From contig OY783223.1 of NCBI GenBank assembly GCA_963678705.1, positions 7,348,721 through 7,412,720 of the forward strand: a stretch of 64,000 nt of DNA. Reading direction: 5' to 3'. The stretch comes from Panorpa germanica. Lineage: Eukaryota > Arthropoda > Insecta > Mecoptera > Panorpidae. The notes below the pieces were generated by a model. The model saw only the letters and a program-made list of their open reading frames with translations. It ran no database searches and was not told the origin of the DNA. Positions 45,322-58,748 of this stretch are shown here, in pieces. How positions within the stretch are numbered: the first letter of the stretch is position 1; every line of letters starts with the position of its first letter. Position numbers and translations under genes: made by a program.

Positions 45322-46412
45322 GAAGGAAAACAGTTTGAAGTTGTTGTCGTCCAAATGAACAAAGCTTCTATCTATAAAATTAAGGAATATAAATCTTTAT
45401 CAGCTATTAAATACCTTAGGCGCTTATCAAAATCTATAAAATCAACGAGAAAAAAAAAAGAAATTGCAAATATCCGGCGTTTCCACTTCTCATTTTTTAT
45501 TTAATTATGTTTTATTCTTTTTCTTTAGTAATTTTAGGCATTGATTAAATTTATAGTTGGCGTAGCATTGAATGCCAGATTACTGGTCTGCAGATTCTAT
45601 TCCTGGGCCAGTGCTATATTTTCTGAGTGTCACATAATCATTAAATAATTTTGCAGCAATGTAGTTTAAAGCTTAGTTCTTTTCGACCATAAAATTCTCT
45701 ACAAATTTGATTTTATGCATTTTTTCGTATAGCGCGAAGATTCATATTTCGCCTATAAATGATTGGGCTAAAATAATGAATGGCATTTAATACAAAATGG
45801 CCTCCATGTGGTTCCAATATTTATTTTATGCTAATGTGTAATGTTGTTTAAGTTTAAAGGCATAAGCGATTATTTTAAATTCTAAAAATTGATTATTAAA
45901 GTTAACATACGTATATCGATTATTTTAAATCGTCATTTTTGTTCATGATGTTCAAGTGGCACGCCAACAACATATATTCACCACTGTCTATAGCTATTAA
46001 ACATCAATAAATTAAACAAATCACATCTACAATCGCCTTATTAAGTATTACGTGTCGATCAACAAGCCACGCATAATTTTAATAGTGTTTTTTAATTTTT
46101 TTTTCTTCATTATATTCTCGATTGACACACTAACCTAGTGACCGTGGTATTACTTTCCCTCTTCGTTACTTTTATTACGCGATAGGAGTTAAAAAGTATA
46201 ATGGTGTATACCTGTGTTTGTTTTTAATTCTTGTTATATAATGTCATGTAATAATGTTTAGAGATTGCGAATAGACACGTCTGGGTAGCGTGGCCGCGGC
46301 TGTGTTAAAACCACACTTGCCAAATTAATGGATATTTTATAATTGCTATCAATATTCAAAGAAAGTGTTAATGTTGTTGACGAAGAGGTGTTATCCATTT
46401 AATCATGAGGTG
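45322..46412. other. Unassigned AT-rich DNA
   Basis: No gene or listed repeat. Confidence 0.4.
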
Positions 46413-46446
46413 TATAGTACAAGCTACGAGAGTTCGGCAGTGACTT
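46413..46446. mobile_element. Family G terminus fragment
   Basis: TATAGTACAAGCTACGAGAG and TTCGGCAGTGACTTG match one TIR of the 55283 element. Confidence 0.55.
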
Positions 46447-46491
46447 GTTCTGATCATGAACTTTGATTTTGCATTATGGGAAAGTATAGTA

Positions 46492-46869
46492 TTGGTAGTC
46501 AATTAATCAAGTCAAATCAAAGAATAATAAGTTTTTATTTTATTTAACCCTGCTAAGGCAGACATAATATTGAAATTTGATTGTTCCTTGAAATAGCTGT
46601 AAATAATATTTGATATTTTGATATATAAATACATATAGCAGAGATTTATGATCTCTAAGCTTGGTAACCTTACACAAGGATTGTGATGTCACATGCACTT
46701 GGAATGTGTACAACATTGAATCCCTTTAATAATTAAAGAGACAAAATGACTTTTTTAATTGTTAATATCTCTTAACATATAAGGAGTTATTAAAAAATAT
46801 TCTAGTAAACCACTTTATCAATATATAGTACACTTTTATAGAAATTAAGACATAGGACACAAGCCCATT
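46492..46869 (-). mobile_element. MITE family A, copy A9 (one terminus)
   Basis: Starts inside the element (TTGGTAGTCAATTAATCAAG) and ends with the intact terminus GGACACAAGCCCATT. Confidence 0.85.
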
Positions 46870-47444
46870 GTGAATAAAATATCGCTACGTACGCCACTGG
46901 TGTAATCATCAACGTCTGTCAATGAATGACAGACAACTATTTTTTCGTGAGGTATGTCACAATTCCACTCAACTATCATCTCATATAGCGTTGTCATATG
47001 ATGACGTTATTAGTTATCAGTGCTGTCAATATAAGGTCGGCCTAGTCGCTAGTGGGTTACCAGATGACCATGACATACTGACACACTAGCACAGTCTTAA
47101 AACCAGGTAAATAATGTCAGAATAGCGCCCAATCATGTAACGAGTGTGATATAATAAGTAACTCTTATAGAATCACGAGATTCTGATGGTTATGGTTATA
47201 GTGATAGCTGTGGGGTGAGGGGTAGGAGGAGATGGGGGCTCAGTCGTTTTAGGAATTCAATAATTAACTCTTTAAAGCTAATTTCACTTTCATTTAATAT
47301 TTTGTAATAGTTATGACACATTCATTTCAATAATTAACAACCTTGAAAAATAAACAAATAAAATTCGTATTTTAAAATGTTAAAATTGACGCCACCCTGT
47401 TGTTTGGGAGCGTTAATGCTTGTGTCTTCGGTTTTGATTACTGG
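46870..47444. other. Unassigned DNA
   Basis: No gene or repeat recognised. Slightly GC-richer near 47210-47240. Confidence 0.4.
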
Positions 47445-47456
47445 ATCAGTGCTATC

Positions 47457-47905
47457 AAAAAAATTCAAATATTTATTGTTTATTGTTCGCCTTTCGGCTT
47501 TACAATCTACATTCTTAATACATATACTTCAAATTACAATTAAATTTACATTATTCTCCACCAGCTTATTTATTCTCCTGTTCTTCCTTTCCTTCTTACT
47601 ATTTCCGCCATCCACCTCTTTCCTTCACTGCCTCCCTTTAGTAGCTGGCCACTTTTTCCTTACACTCAAACTTAATGTGCTCCAGTGTTTCGTCCTCCGC
47701 TCCGCACATTCTACACTTTCTTTCCTCACTCTTTTCCCAGTATCTGTTTCCTTTTTCCTCATTTCCCAATCTAAACCTTGCTGTTCTTCTTATGTGTTTT
47801 ATGTCTTTTTCTATAAGGTACTGAGGCACATTATTTTCCCATAACCTTTTATATCTTTTATTGTAGTTACTTTTTTCTATTTTTCCCATTCTCTCCTGCT
47901 GTAGT
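47457..47905 (-). mobile_element. 5'-truncated LINE, copy 1, with 12-bp target duplication
   Basis: ATCAGTGCTATC at 47445-47456 is repeated at 47906-47917. On the minus strand the insert encodes the end of ORF2 (RTARFRLGNEEKGNRYW, then RKCRMCGAEDETLEHIKFEC: a C-x2-C…H…C knuckle), followed by a 3' UTR and an A/T-rich tail. Compared with copy 2 it lacks about 20 bp just after GTAGCTGGCC, which ends the frame early. Confidence 0.85.
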
Positions 47906-47917
47906 ATCAGTGCTATC

Positions 47918-50900
47918 CTATATTATAATGTTCCAAGTGTATGTTTATATGTTGGTTTGTTGCTGAAATTCGTGTGGTAGATTGAAAACGACTCCATTAA
48001 TGTTTTTGAAAATTTGCGTAAGAATATGTCGTAGAGAAAATAATTCTTTTGGCGTCCTCGAATTTTTTCCTGTATAACTAATTCGTAAAAGATAGAAAGT
48101 TGAAATTTTGCATGTGTATTTTTCAAAAATTAACAAAGGGGGCGTAGAAAAAATTCGGGGGCCTGGTAGGGAACTTTGGAGAAAGTTCATATTTTGGATT
48201 GTAGAATAATTAAGTATATTATTAATAAAACAAAATTCAAAATTTCAAAATTTTATTTGGGGGCACAGGGGCAGATTTTGCCGAGATTAAAAATTGTGCT
48301 AGAAAGTTGAAATTTTGTATATGGGATAACTTTGGTACCTTATTTACAAATCAAAATTTTGTTTAAAAAAATATATATTTTTAGTCAGTTTAAATGAAAG
48401 ATTATTTGTTTTTATATGTAAAATTTGAAATGAAATTATTGAATTCAAATCATACACACAAAAAAGACGTCGCTTGCGACGGGGGTAAACTCTAATATTT
48501 ATTTATTGTTTCTACCTTTACGCCATTACATAAACCTTTACATTTTACATTTTCTTTACAAATTTTTTAATTGTCTTCTTCCACTAAATTTTCAAGCTCC
48601 GAAACCGAAAGTTTCAACTAGTATTTTAAGCACGGATTGAGAACCACTCAAGCGTGTATCAGTCAATAAATGAAACATGCATATTATTATTTTATTGATT
48701 AATATTAAACCATAACAAAGTTATAAATAATATTTTATTGTTCTCCAAAATTATGTCACTAGGTCTCATAATCATAATCATTGTAAATATTTGTTTGGAT
48801 AAAACACCCATTCCCATTCCCATTGTGTGGCAGTAGCATAAGCAGTCGGCACGGCACATATGTTTTACAAAACAGACTTTTTTTTTAAATATTAACGCCT
48901 ACAGACTTGATAAATATTTAGTAACAAATCTTATTGTTCAAAAGAAAAGACACTCTTATATTTCAGAGTTATATATTTCTTTAAAAATTATTTTATGGTG
49001 CACCGACTATTGTCAATAGGATGTATGGCATTAGCACACTTTATCTTGAGAGCGAGCTTCTGCATTAATGTTTATCAATACGTATAAACAAAAATTTTGT
49101 TTATAGACTAAGAATAACGTTTACAAATAAAACCTTAGAGCATATATATATATGAAGAGAGCACACATTTTGGCCACACTTTTAATCTATAGGAAACACA
49201 CTAAATCGCGAACAAATATATTTTCTGGTAATACCCAAAAAAATTTCAAGCTCTGTTCTACAGCAGTATGAAGACATTAAAGTTATCAAAGAAACAAACC
49301 CATTGCGTATTTTAAATATGTATTCAAATGAAATCGAATACCATAGAAAGTATTTCACTCTCAATTTCTGCAGAAAGTGCCGCCAGACAATAAAAATACT
49401 TTTGCTTTCGATTTCAATTTCTCTCTTTGAAAACAAAAGTACATAATAATAAAAATGACATAACAAACTTTCGCTAATATTATTCTTAAGTAATATACTT
49501 ATGAAATTAGAAATGATATAGAATATATAAAGAAAAGAGCCCGAAAATATAATGACAAATACGTGATATAGAATCGGCCCATTTTAGTTAGTGTTTATTT
49601 TATATAAGAAAAAAATGTAAATAGAATAAATGTTAGATATTTATTTAATTAAAAATTAGGTCAATATAAAAAATTGTATATATTTAAGTATACAATGTTT
49701 ATAAAAGTATAACTGGTGTATATATAGAGTTATAAATAATGTACGAGTATATTTATTATAGCACTTTTAGTATCTCTGCTGTGAAACCGGCATAAAGCTT
49801 TTTCTATAACAGTGTATTAAAAGAAATTCAGATACCGTAATTAATTTTGTATTTTAATAAAATTTAAGTACATTTTTAGCAGTGTACGTAAAGACACTGG
49901 CTTATATACAGGGTGTTTTAATCCGTATCCGTTGTCTACCAATTTTCTGAGATCTTCGTATAGTTGGTAACACACTTAATAGTGAGTAATCTAGGTCACG
50001 AGCTGTGGATACAGCCATATACATATTTATACAACATACCTACTACGCAAAAATAAAATCCATTCAAAACTTGAAAATATACAACTGCCGAATAATTGCA
50101 ACACTACGATATATAAATAGAATTAAGGATGTTGTGCGTCACAGAATATCCATTTTAAGGAGGTTGTGAAATTTAAGAGTCGATAAAAATAGTTAAAATA
50201 CAAGTTGTCTCAAAGTTTTAGTGACTTAGGGTGCATAGTTTTCTTTTTTTAAATGATTAAAAATAATCAATTTCCTCTATATCATATTTTAGCTCAATTT
50301 CACCACATAACATAAGTTTAAACAATGAAAAAATGGTGACACGATTTTCAAAAATTACGTGTATGTAAAAAAATTCTTTTTGAAACTATTACAAAAAGAA
50401 AATTATCAAAAGGATACCTATTTACGAAAATAATTAAATAAAAGCAGTAAGAAACAGTGTCCGTTATGAACCGACAATTATGGAAATGGCAAATCGAGAT
50501 AAAAATTCAAAATAGAACGAGATTATACTACAACAAATGAATTCCAAAATTATTATTACTTTTTAAAAATATTAAATTTGAATTTGAATTGAACTAATAT
50601 AAATTTGACGTTAAATATACGTAATTTTTTAATTATTAAGCTAAAATCATTTTATTGGGAATAGAAAAATGTATTTTCAAAGGTATAGTCTCAATATTTG
50701 TTCCTCTTATATATTTTGTATTTCGTATTACCGAGAGATAAACTTTTTGCATTGACGGTACGTCCTGCACCTCCTTAACGGAATGTTGTTGCTCCATGTT
50801 CGATTGACGCGCATAAAGAGTGTGTCTGCAAAATTTGGGCTCCATAGCTCATCAAGAAATAGTTAATAAATCAATTGCAAAGTTTTGACCATTCAACTCA

Positions 50901-51270
50901 TCTATATATACATATATTAAATAAATTGACGCATTGGTTTCTAAACGACTCTTAAAATGGAGCATGAACTTCCGATTATGAAAATTAAGATTATGACGTG
51001 TAATTTCTATGAAATTTTGATGAGAATTAATAGTGTAATTTTATTCAGAGCCTCTCTATTAAAAAATAAATTTAGTAATATGTTAAAGTAGGTCATGAAG
51101 CCGCCCGATCACCCAGTTACCACTGTAATATGTGTGAATAATATACAGGGTGTGTGAAGATATTTATTTTTAAGATAATTTTTTAAATTTTTTATTTTTA
51201 TTAAGTTTTGGACTATTACTCATACTAGTCCTAGTTTGCATGTGTTATGTCCACACCATTGTTGTTTTTT
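47918..51270. other. Long AT-rich interval without recognised features
   Basis: 3.3 kb with scattered short open frames but none with family character. ACAGGGTGT motifs occur at 49911 and 51142. No tRNA or repeat family from this window is seen. Confidence 0.4.
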
Positions 51271-51413
51271 ACTATTAAAAATCAATCCTTTATAAACAAA
51301 TGAAATTCAGATGTTTCTATTATTTTGAAAATTACTGTAACTTATAAATTAATGGTCGTAATGTCATGAAATTTTGATACACATCGTTTGAATGTTGGTA
51401 CTATCTAAAAATC
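51271..51413 (+). repeat. Repeat family K, copy 3
   Basis: ACTATTAAAAATCAATCCTT, GAAATTCAGATG, TGTCATGAAATTTTGATAC and TGGTACTATCTAAAAATC align with 22671-22838. Confidence 0.75.
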
Positions 51414-51436
51414 ATATAGATTTGTTAATAACTTCA

Positions 51437-51641
51437 ATGTCAGTTTGTCAAAAATAAAAACAATTTTAAAAACGTAATTTTAATTATTCCACATTCAATT
51501 TTGTCCTAAATTTATATTACTAACGACGCTTGCGTACTAACTAAATTAACTCAAATTAAAACATGAATGTGACAAGGAATCTGGATTAAAATATTAAATA
51601 AAATTGAAAAATAAATATCAAAACATTGAATGAGAATAAAG
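51437..51641 (-). mobile_element. MITE family E, copy E2a (partial)
   Basis: Inverse of the left half of family E (ACTAAATTAACTCAAATTAA, AAATATCAAAACATTGAATG), ending at the terminus next to E2b. Confidence 0.75.
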
Positions 51642-52136
51642 TATCATTCCCACTCACTACTTTAATTTAATTTAATGTATTTTTTATTTAATTTAAATTG
51701 TTTAGCATATGGCAATACGCGTAGTCATTCACAGTACCATTTTTAATTAGTTTTTTTTTAGAACCTTACAAGGTCCAATGTTTTAAATTAAAAATATTAA
51801 ATTTAACAAATGTAAAAATTGTAACAATCTGTAAAAATGCAGTAGGATTTACTTTTAAAAGTAGTTTAATGTCAGTTTGTCAAAAATAAAGAAATAAAAA
51901 CAATTTCTATTACTAATTGTTATTAAAAACAGTAATTTTAATTATTTCACCTTCAATTTTGTCCAATTGTCAAAATTTATATTACTAACGATGCACACGT
52001 ACTAACTAAATTAACTAAACTTAAATTAAAACACAAATGTGAAAAAGAATGCTTAAACGAAAACCTGAAATCTAGAATACAATATTAAATAATAACTGTA
52101 AATTAAATATCAAAACATTGAGAGAGAATGAGGCTT
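51642..52136 (-). mobile_element. MITE family E, copy E2b (near complete)
   Basis: Opens ATCATTCCCACTCACTACTT and ends GAGAGAGAATGAGGCTTAAG, showing both family E termini. It sits head-to-tail with E2a. Confidence 0.85.
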
Positions 52137-53151
52137 AAGTCCTACTGTTTTAATTTATTGTTTTAGTAACAGGTAAAATGTTAATTTTTTGCTGAGTATT
52201 AAGTTAAATAAAACGCCCCTAAATGTCTCATATTAAAAAATAATTGTACGTTTGAAATCAACCCAATGATCAGTGACACTTCTTAAATTGTAATGGTATA
52301 TATATTTAAAATATTGTCGCTCCTCAAACAGTGGCCTAAATCCATCTCTGCAGATGATTAATCCGTGGTGAAACAGCTCATAGATTTGCCCCTTAAAATA
52401 GATAATCTCTAAACTACCAAAAAAGATCCCCTTGAACCATAAAATAATTACAAACATGACTCCAAAATAGGGTATTAAAAAAGTTATTTTTATATACTAA
52501 GCAATCATGATTCTGTTAAAAATAAATAATTACAAACAACTAGTATGCAAAAACATTTGTTTAAATTAAAATCTGATATAAATAAATTAATTTTTTAATC
52601 ATATCTTTAAATAATTTAAAGACACATATTAGTCAGTCTCACATATACATATATATATATGTATACAAGTGAAATCAAAAGTAGTATCATTGTCAGTAGG
52701 TAACTAGGTCAGTAGGACACTTTCTGTTTCAACTATAAAAATAAAATTAATATTAATACAATATTACACACCGACACGTATAGCAAATACTAATACAGAT
52801 GTAATGTATTATCGAAATATGTGTTAACACAGTATCACAATCTTGGTGACGTCACATTAGATGGTAATTTTGTTTTTTTTTTAGGCGTGTGATTATTCGA
52901 GAGTCTGCTGTGTGATTCGTATGATATTGTGGAATGTTACACACGATTATACATCTTGTATGTTCAAATGACAGTCTCCTGATTGCTATTTAAAGAATTA
53001 TATTAATATTTCATGAATTCATTGATGTATTTTGAAATAATATTATTTTTATACGGTTTACGTAATAAAAAGGGTTACAACCGGTAAGAAGATTAAATTT
53101 AGTAATAAAAAACCTTAACATTAAAAAAATGGAAGAAAGATGAAGAATAGA
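52137..53151. other. Unassigned AT-rich DNA
   Basis: No coding exon or repeat family recognised. Confidence 0.4.
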
Positions 53152-53598
53152 GTAAAGAAGCCACATTCCCACTCACTGTTTTGATATTTAATTTACTGTT
53201 TTTATTTAATATTGTAATCTAGTTCTCGTTTAGGCATTCCTTTTCACATTTGTGTTTTAATTTAATTTTAGTTAATTTAGTTGGAGCGTATACATCGTTA
53301 GTTATATAAATTTTGACAGTTCGACAATAATTAAAACTGCTATTTTTAATAACAATTACTTAGTAATAGAAATTGTTTTCACTTCTATATTTTCCAAAAA
53401 CTGACATCTTTTAAATATAAATCCTACTGCATTTCGACAGATTGTCACATTTTGGAGGTTATAATATAATATAGTTTTTCTTAATTTCATATTTTTAATT
53501 TAAAACATTGGACCTTTTAGGGTTCAAAAAAACTAAGAAATCTTAAAAAATAAATTGAATTAAAAATGGTATTGTGAATGACCATAAAGCAGTGAGTT
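53152..53598 (+). mobile_element. MITE family E, copy E3
   Basis: GTAAAGAAGCCACATTCCCA start and the family core up to ATGGTATTGTGAATGACC. The LINE copy 2 target duplication begins right at its end. Confidence 0.85.
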
Positions 53599-53615
53599 GG
53601 AAAGATACTTTAGTA

Positions 53616-54060
53616 TTATTATTATTAATTGTTTATTGTTCGCCTTTCGGCTTTACAATCTACATTCTTAATACATTTCATATACTTCAAATTACAATTA
53701 AATTTACAATTAAATTTACATTATTCTCCACCAGCTTATTTATTCTCCTGTTTTTTCTTTCCTTCTTACTATTTCCGCCATCCACCTCTTTCCTTCACTG
53801 CCTCCCTTTAATAGCTGGCCCATATTCCTTTCGCTCGCTACTTTTTCCTTACACTCAAACTTAATGTGCTCCAGTGTTTCGTCCTCCGCTCCGCACATTC
53901 TACACTTTCTTTCCTCACTCTTTTCCCAGTATCTGTTTCCTTTTTCCTCATTTCCCAATCTAAACCTTGCTGTTCTTCTTAGACGACACCAATATCATTT
54001 TGTAGTGCAAATAGGGGATGCCATTCCACTTGGGTAACCATTCCACTTTCACCCCACACC
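53616..54060 (-). mobile_element. 5'-truncated LINE, copy 2, with 17-bp target duplication
   Basis: GGAAAGATACTTTAGTA at 53599-53615 is repeated exactly at 54061-54077. The minus-strand insert has the ORF2 end (RFRLGNEEKGNRYWEKSE, CRMCGAEDETLEHIKFEC, then ERNMGQLLKGGSEGKRWMAE), a 3' UTR shared with copy 1, and a (TAA)n-type tail. About 78 bp at its 5' end (53983-54060) does not match copy 1. Confidence 0.9.
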
Positions 54061-54077
54061 GGAAAGATACTTTAGTA

Positions 54078-54549
54078 AAATTATACCACATACGTTGCCT
54101 TTCAACGGGACAAAAAACTATTTCTTTACATAAAAATAAAGAAATTTATTCCATAAGAAAACTATTCATATTTATTTAATTGCATTAAAGTTATTCAATA
54201 TGTTAAATAAATTAAGAATGACCAAGCATTTTTTTTTTGTTTAACAAAAATGCTAATTTTTTAAAATATTTTAGAAGTATAATTTAAGAGATTATTAACA
54301 TGTTTCAAACAAGCTAAAGTGAATTTAAGTGTGTCGAGGTTAACTGGGTCCCAGCCGAACCAAGCCATGCCGAATAGGGCGGGGTGGGGCGGGGTAAAGT
54401 TTTGTTTTATGTGTAATTTTATTATCATTTAAAATTCGGAATTCAGTTACTTGAAAAAGAATTGCTTATTTGCAGAGGCGGTTGCTCTGTTTTAGTGTTA
54501 GCGAAATTCCACAATTATTACCACATAGTGAAATCAAAGAATATCTTAA
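54078..54549. other. Unassigned DNA
   Basis: A GC-rich spot at 54340-54400 (GGGCGGGGTGGGGCGGGG). No exon recognised. Confidence 0.4.
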
Positions 54550-55242
54550 GGAGGAGAGGGGGAGGGTTAAGGTTTCAATTTTATTTATATTAATCTACAA
54601 CATATTAAGTTTATTGTGTGAAAATTTGAAGTCGATTGGAGTAAAACTATCGGAGATATAGAGTTTTAAGTCTTCACCTCTCTCGTTTGATTTCGTCTTT
54701 CTTTGAAACTTTTAAACGCGGTATCTCACACTTAGCTTTTACAGAGTCGGTGCCCTCTTTAGCTCAAAATCTGCTGGACCGATCCTTTTAAAATTTTGCA
54801 CACTATATCTTTACATAAATGCTAACATTATTAATTAATAAAACAAATATTAATGAAGATAAACTAAGGCACATGAATGCCTTAAAAGAAGACGCAGTGA
54901 TTTTGTTAATTTTAACTTATTTTAAAATAACAAACTTTCTGATTTTTTTCATGAAAAATCTGTATTTTGTCTTCTAAGTGGTGTAAAGTGGTTGACAGCG
55001 TTACCTGCAGAAACTTATCTACTAATGAAATCATTTTGGTTTTTTGAGTTCTAATAATCGAGTGATGAGTTATAAGGGACACCGCAATGTTACTTTTTTT
55101 TGTGACGTCAGCCGAGATTCGCTGTCAATGCCTCATTTCTTGATATTTATTTATGAAAATTTCACAAAGTATTCTTCAAATGTTATTTTATCATGTAGTA
55201 GTTATAGAAATAATTATATATTAACTGTGTCGTCGAAAATAT
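54550..55242 (+). mobile_element. Repeat family B, copy B6
   Basis: TTAA at 54546-54549 precedes GGAGGAGAGGGGGAGGGTTA, the clearest left terminus of family B. It has full core blocks, and is truncated slightly early on the right (TCGTCGAAAATATC). Confidence 0.85.
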
Positions 55243-55282
55243 CACTCGATGGTCCTATCAACTTCTCAAAATCGAAATTAAG

Positions 55283-55504
55283 CTATAGTTCAAATTACGA
55301 GAGTTTGGCGGCGACTCATACTTAAAACAAGTTGTGGGATACAAACTGCCGATATAACTAAAAAGCACTGACTCACTTATTTTTCTATAATGTATATAGA
55401 AACGAATAAAATAAAACTCATTATCATATTATAGATTTAAACCGTTCTTATAACCTCTTTTAAGTATAAGTCGTCGCCGAACTTTGGTAATTTGGACTAT
55501 ATAG
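55283..55504. mobile_element. MITE family G, copy 1
   Basis: CTATAGTTCAAATTACGAGA… and its mirror …GGTAATTTGGACTATATAG form TIRs of about 45 bp with mismatches (GTTTGGCGGCGACTCATACT against AGTATAAGTCGTCGCCGAAC). 222 bp, non-coding. Confidence 0.8.
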
Positions 55505-57314
55505 TACATTTCTGTTGCTGTAAATGTGGCAAATAATTTGTGACTTAGCAAGGTTACTTTTTGATTTATTATTGTAAATATTTGAAAACATTACAAGTGC
55601 ATTTATTAGGAAACAAACATGTTTGTTTTCTATGTTAAATAACCTTCAATTTTGTCAACACCGTGTATTTAACAATGTAATTTGTCATACTACCCTTTAT
55701 TCGCCCACGTTCCCCATTTACTCGTTTTATTACCTACATTTTTGACTTTATTTATGTGCGTGACAAATTGACCTATTTTCTGAGAACAGAACAATTTTGA
55801 AGTAATTCATTTACAGAATTTCTAAAGGTATGGCACGCGAACCGAAATACTGTATCCGCTGCAAAACAACCCCCAATAAAACTCTAAATACACCCTTAGT
55901 CTATATTGTTTGAGTTGTAATACCTAGTACAGGTATTATAAGTAATAAATATTATGTTTACCTTAATGGGGTTTTGTCTACCTTTTGAATGAGAATACCC
56001 TTAATGCATTTTAATTTCGGTGTATTAAGTCAAAGGCGCGTGCCATCTTACCAAATAAATTTTATTTTATGTACATATTTATTAGTACAAATGCTTTTCA
56101 AAAGCATTTAAATGCAAAATGCAAATACCTCGTTATTTTCCTGTTTCATATTTTCCCATTTCCTATGAACCTATTTCAATTTTAAAAATTACTTTTGAGA
56201 AAATAGGATACTCTTTATGTTACTAATATAAATGTTATTTTTGTTAATAATTATGAGAATTCTCTTTGATAAAGACCGACTTCATTTCATAAAAATACTA
56301 TCTAGAATTTTTAAAAATAGCAAAAGTAAGGGTTTTATTAGTGTCGCATGTTTATGTCGCACTAGTCTGTACGTTAAAAGTACAACACATTTAGTACACC
56401 CATGTCTAAATAATGTCAACTTATGAATGGAAATATATAAATGTTGGATGTCGCATGTGGAGGTAGTAGGTAAAATAATATATATTTATGTATATATATT
56501 TCAGTAAGGAATATAGTGGAGTGATTATCCTGTAGTAAAACAAATAATGAACGAGAAAATATGATAAACAAATTTAGGTAAACGAAAATCAGATGTTTTA
56601 TGGTGGGGGTAACAGGAAGAATAATAAAATAATAAAAAAAAAGATAATTATACTGATACTTTTAGATCACAGATGGTGGTAATGTTGGTGGGGTTTTAAG
56701 TTTATATTCAAAAAATAATATTTACTGATTAACACTTTGAAGTAACAAAAATGAAAAAAGTATTTTGTATTTTCCAAATAGGAAATAGGTTTGTAAAAGT
56801 TTTCAAATAAAATATAAAATTCTATACTCTTAAAAGATATTTAAATACAAAATAGAAAATAGGTATTTAGTATTTTGTATTTGTATTTTGAGTATATGTA
56901 TTTGAAAAACGCACATCTCTGGTGATGCCAATGTATATGTTATTCATTTAGATATTTCTTAAGAGTAAAGTCTTACGAACTCCTGTTTGAAACATAAACT
57001 GTCTTAAGAAATCTAAAACGATTGTATGTAAAATTGAGTTTATCTTAGATTGCACATGACTTTGTTTCGAAGGTTTAAAACTCAATAACATTTTCAAGTC
57101 AAGAAATCAAACAACTATTCTGACAATATTTTTATAAGAATATTGTCTCTCTTTTTAATATCATATAATTAAATGGAGATATAGTTGCTGTTCTCTTTTA
57201 CATTTGAAAATAATAATTTTAGTAGAGATAATAGAAAAAGAAACAAGATATATCTGTCTCTGTTACACTTTAACCGTTTATTTGCAACTTCGTTCAATAC
57301 TGGTACGGGAGTGA
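55505..57314. other. Unassigned AT-rich DNA
   Basis: 1.8 kb without a recognised gene or repeat family. Confidence 0.4.
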
Positions 57315-57452
57315 GGCCAGGTGAAGTGATTTTGTCAATTGTAGTTCATATCGCTGACATTTCCCTTGAACGAGTGAAAACAAATTGAATTGTTTTATGA
57401 CAAAAAAAATCTTTAATATGATGTCAAAGTGACTCCAAAATGTTTACAGGGA
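57315..57452 (-). mobile_element. Family N fragment
   Basis: Reverse of the left half of 37043-37276 (GATGTCAAAGTGACTCCAAA, ATGTTTACAGGGAT). One terminus only. Confidence 0.6.
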
Positions 57453-58376
57453 TTTAAAAATTATTTTATTCTAACTTTTAAATACGTAAAAGAGCTTATT
57501 GAAATTTTGCTCCCTTCTTCTAGATTATGATTGTCTAGTGATTGATCGTATGTTCCTTTTCGTATGTTCCTGCCCCCTGCCCACAGGACAGTCATATTTA
57601 GAAGAACAGTATCCTTCGAAACCCATGTTTAGCAGGTAAAACTGGATTTAAGCATAACTAATTGCAAATACAGAAATATTTTTAAAAATAAATCTATAAA
57701 TTGATTTATGACATTTCACTTTTCAAAAATTTTGTGTAATTTATTATTGTCACGTAAGAAATGAAGTAATAGTAAAAGTCAAAAAAAAAATTAAAATGAT
57801 GAAATTTTCCCCTTAGGTAATTTTTGTATTATAAAATTTGTTGCAAATAAAAATGACTTAACAATTAGCTATAATATATAAATATAGAGAAATATTTCAA
57901 CAATGTAATTTTACAAGAAAGTTATTTTCGAAAACATTTGTAGTTTTATAACAATAGAACTTCGTAGATAAGAGATGAAAATAAAAATACAGGTGAAAAC
58001 AAGGCATAGTCATAAAAATATAAAACTTAAAGTTACGAACAAATTTTTATAGGTAGGGTATTAATTTGTTAGTGAAATCAGTGACGGATTTAGGCTATTA
58101 GGGCCCTTCAATTATTTGTTACAATTAATATTTTAGACTTCCGTAGACGTAGCTAAACGAAAAATTTAGATATTAGTTAAAAAACATGCAACAATTTATC
58201 TAGATGAATCTTAGTTATATTTAATTTAGGTTCATATTTCTCACTACTCCTAGAGTTTTGCGATGCCAGCCTATATTAGCTCAAAGGATAATCAAAACTT
58301 TCGTAATTTATTCTGCTACAATAAATTAATTTTCTAAAAAAATCTGTAAAACCGTTGACAAGATAAAAGTTAAAAC
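57453..58376. other. Unassigned AT-rich DNA
   Basis: No gene or repeat family recognised. Confidence 0.4.
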
Positions 58377-58748
58377 TGCTTTAATTTAATTTTGTATTTA
58401 ATTTTAAAGGTATACGCGTAGTCATTCACAGTACCATTTTTAATTTAATTAATTTTTTAAGTTTTCTTAATTTTTTTAGAACTTTACAAGGTCCAATGTT
58501 TTAAATTAAAAATATTAAATTAAGAAAAACTATATTATATTATAACCTCCAAAATTTGACAATCTGTCAAAAAGAAGTTTAATGTCAGTTTTTAAATAAT
58601 ATAGAAGAGAAAACAATTTCTATTACTAATTGTTATTAAAAATAAAAATTTTAATTATTTCACATACAATTTTGTCGAACTGTCAAAATTTATATTACTA
58701 ACGATGCATACTCACCAACTAAATGAACTAAACTTAAATCAAGAACAC
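58377..58748 (-). mobile_element. MITE family E, copy E4 (partial)
   Basis: ACGCGTAGTCATTCACAGTA and ACTGTCAAAATTTATATTAC blocks in inverse orientation. Both termini are lost. Confidence 0.75.

Noticed and set aside
47377..47844. 155-codon plus-strand open frame, rich in Phe and Leu
   Set aside because: It is the antisense of the LINE ORF2 tail and 3' UTR. The minus strand explains the sequence.
50636..50845. 69-codon minus-strand frame (MEPKFCRHTLYARQ…)
   Set aside because: It looks protein-like in composition, but matches no family I know and has no supporting context.
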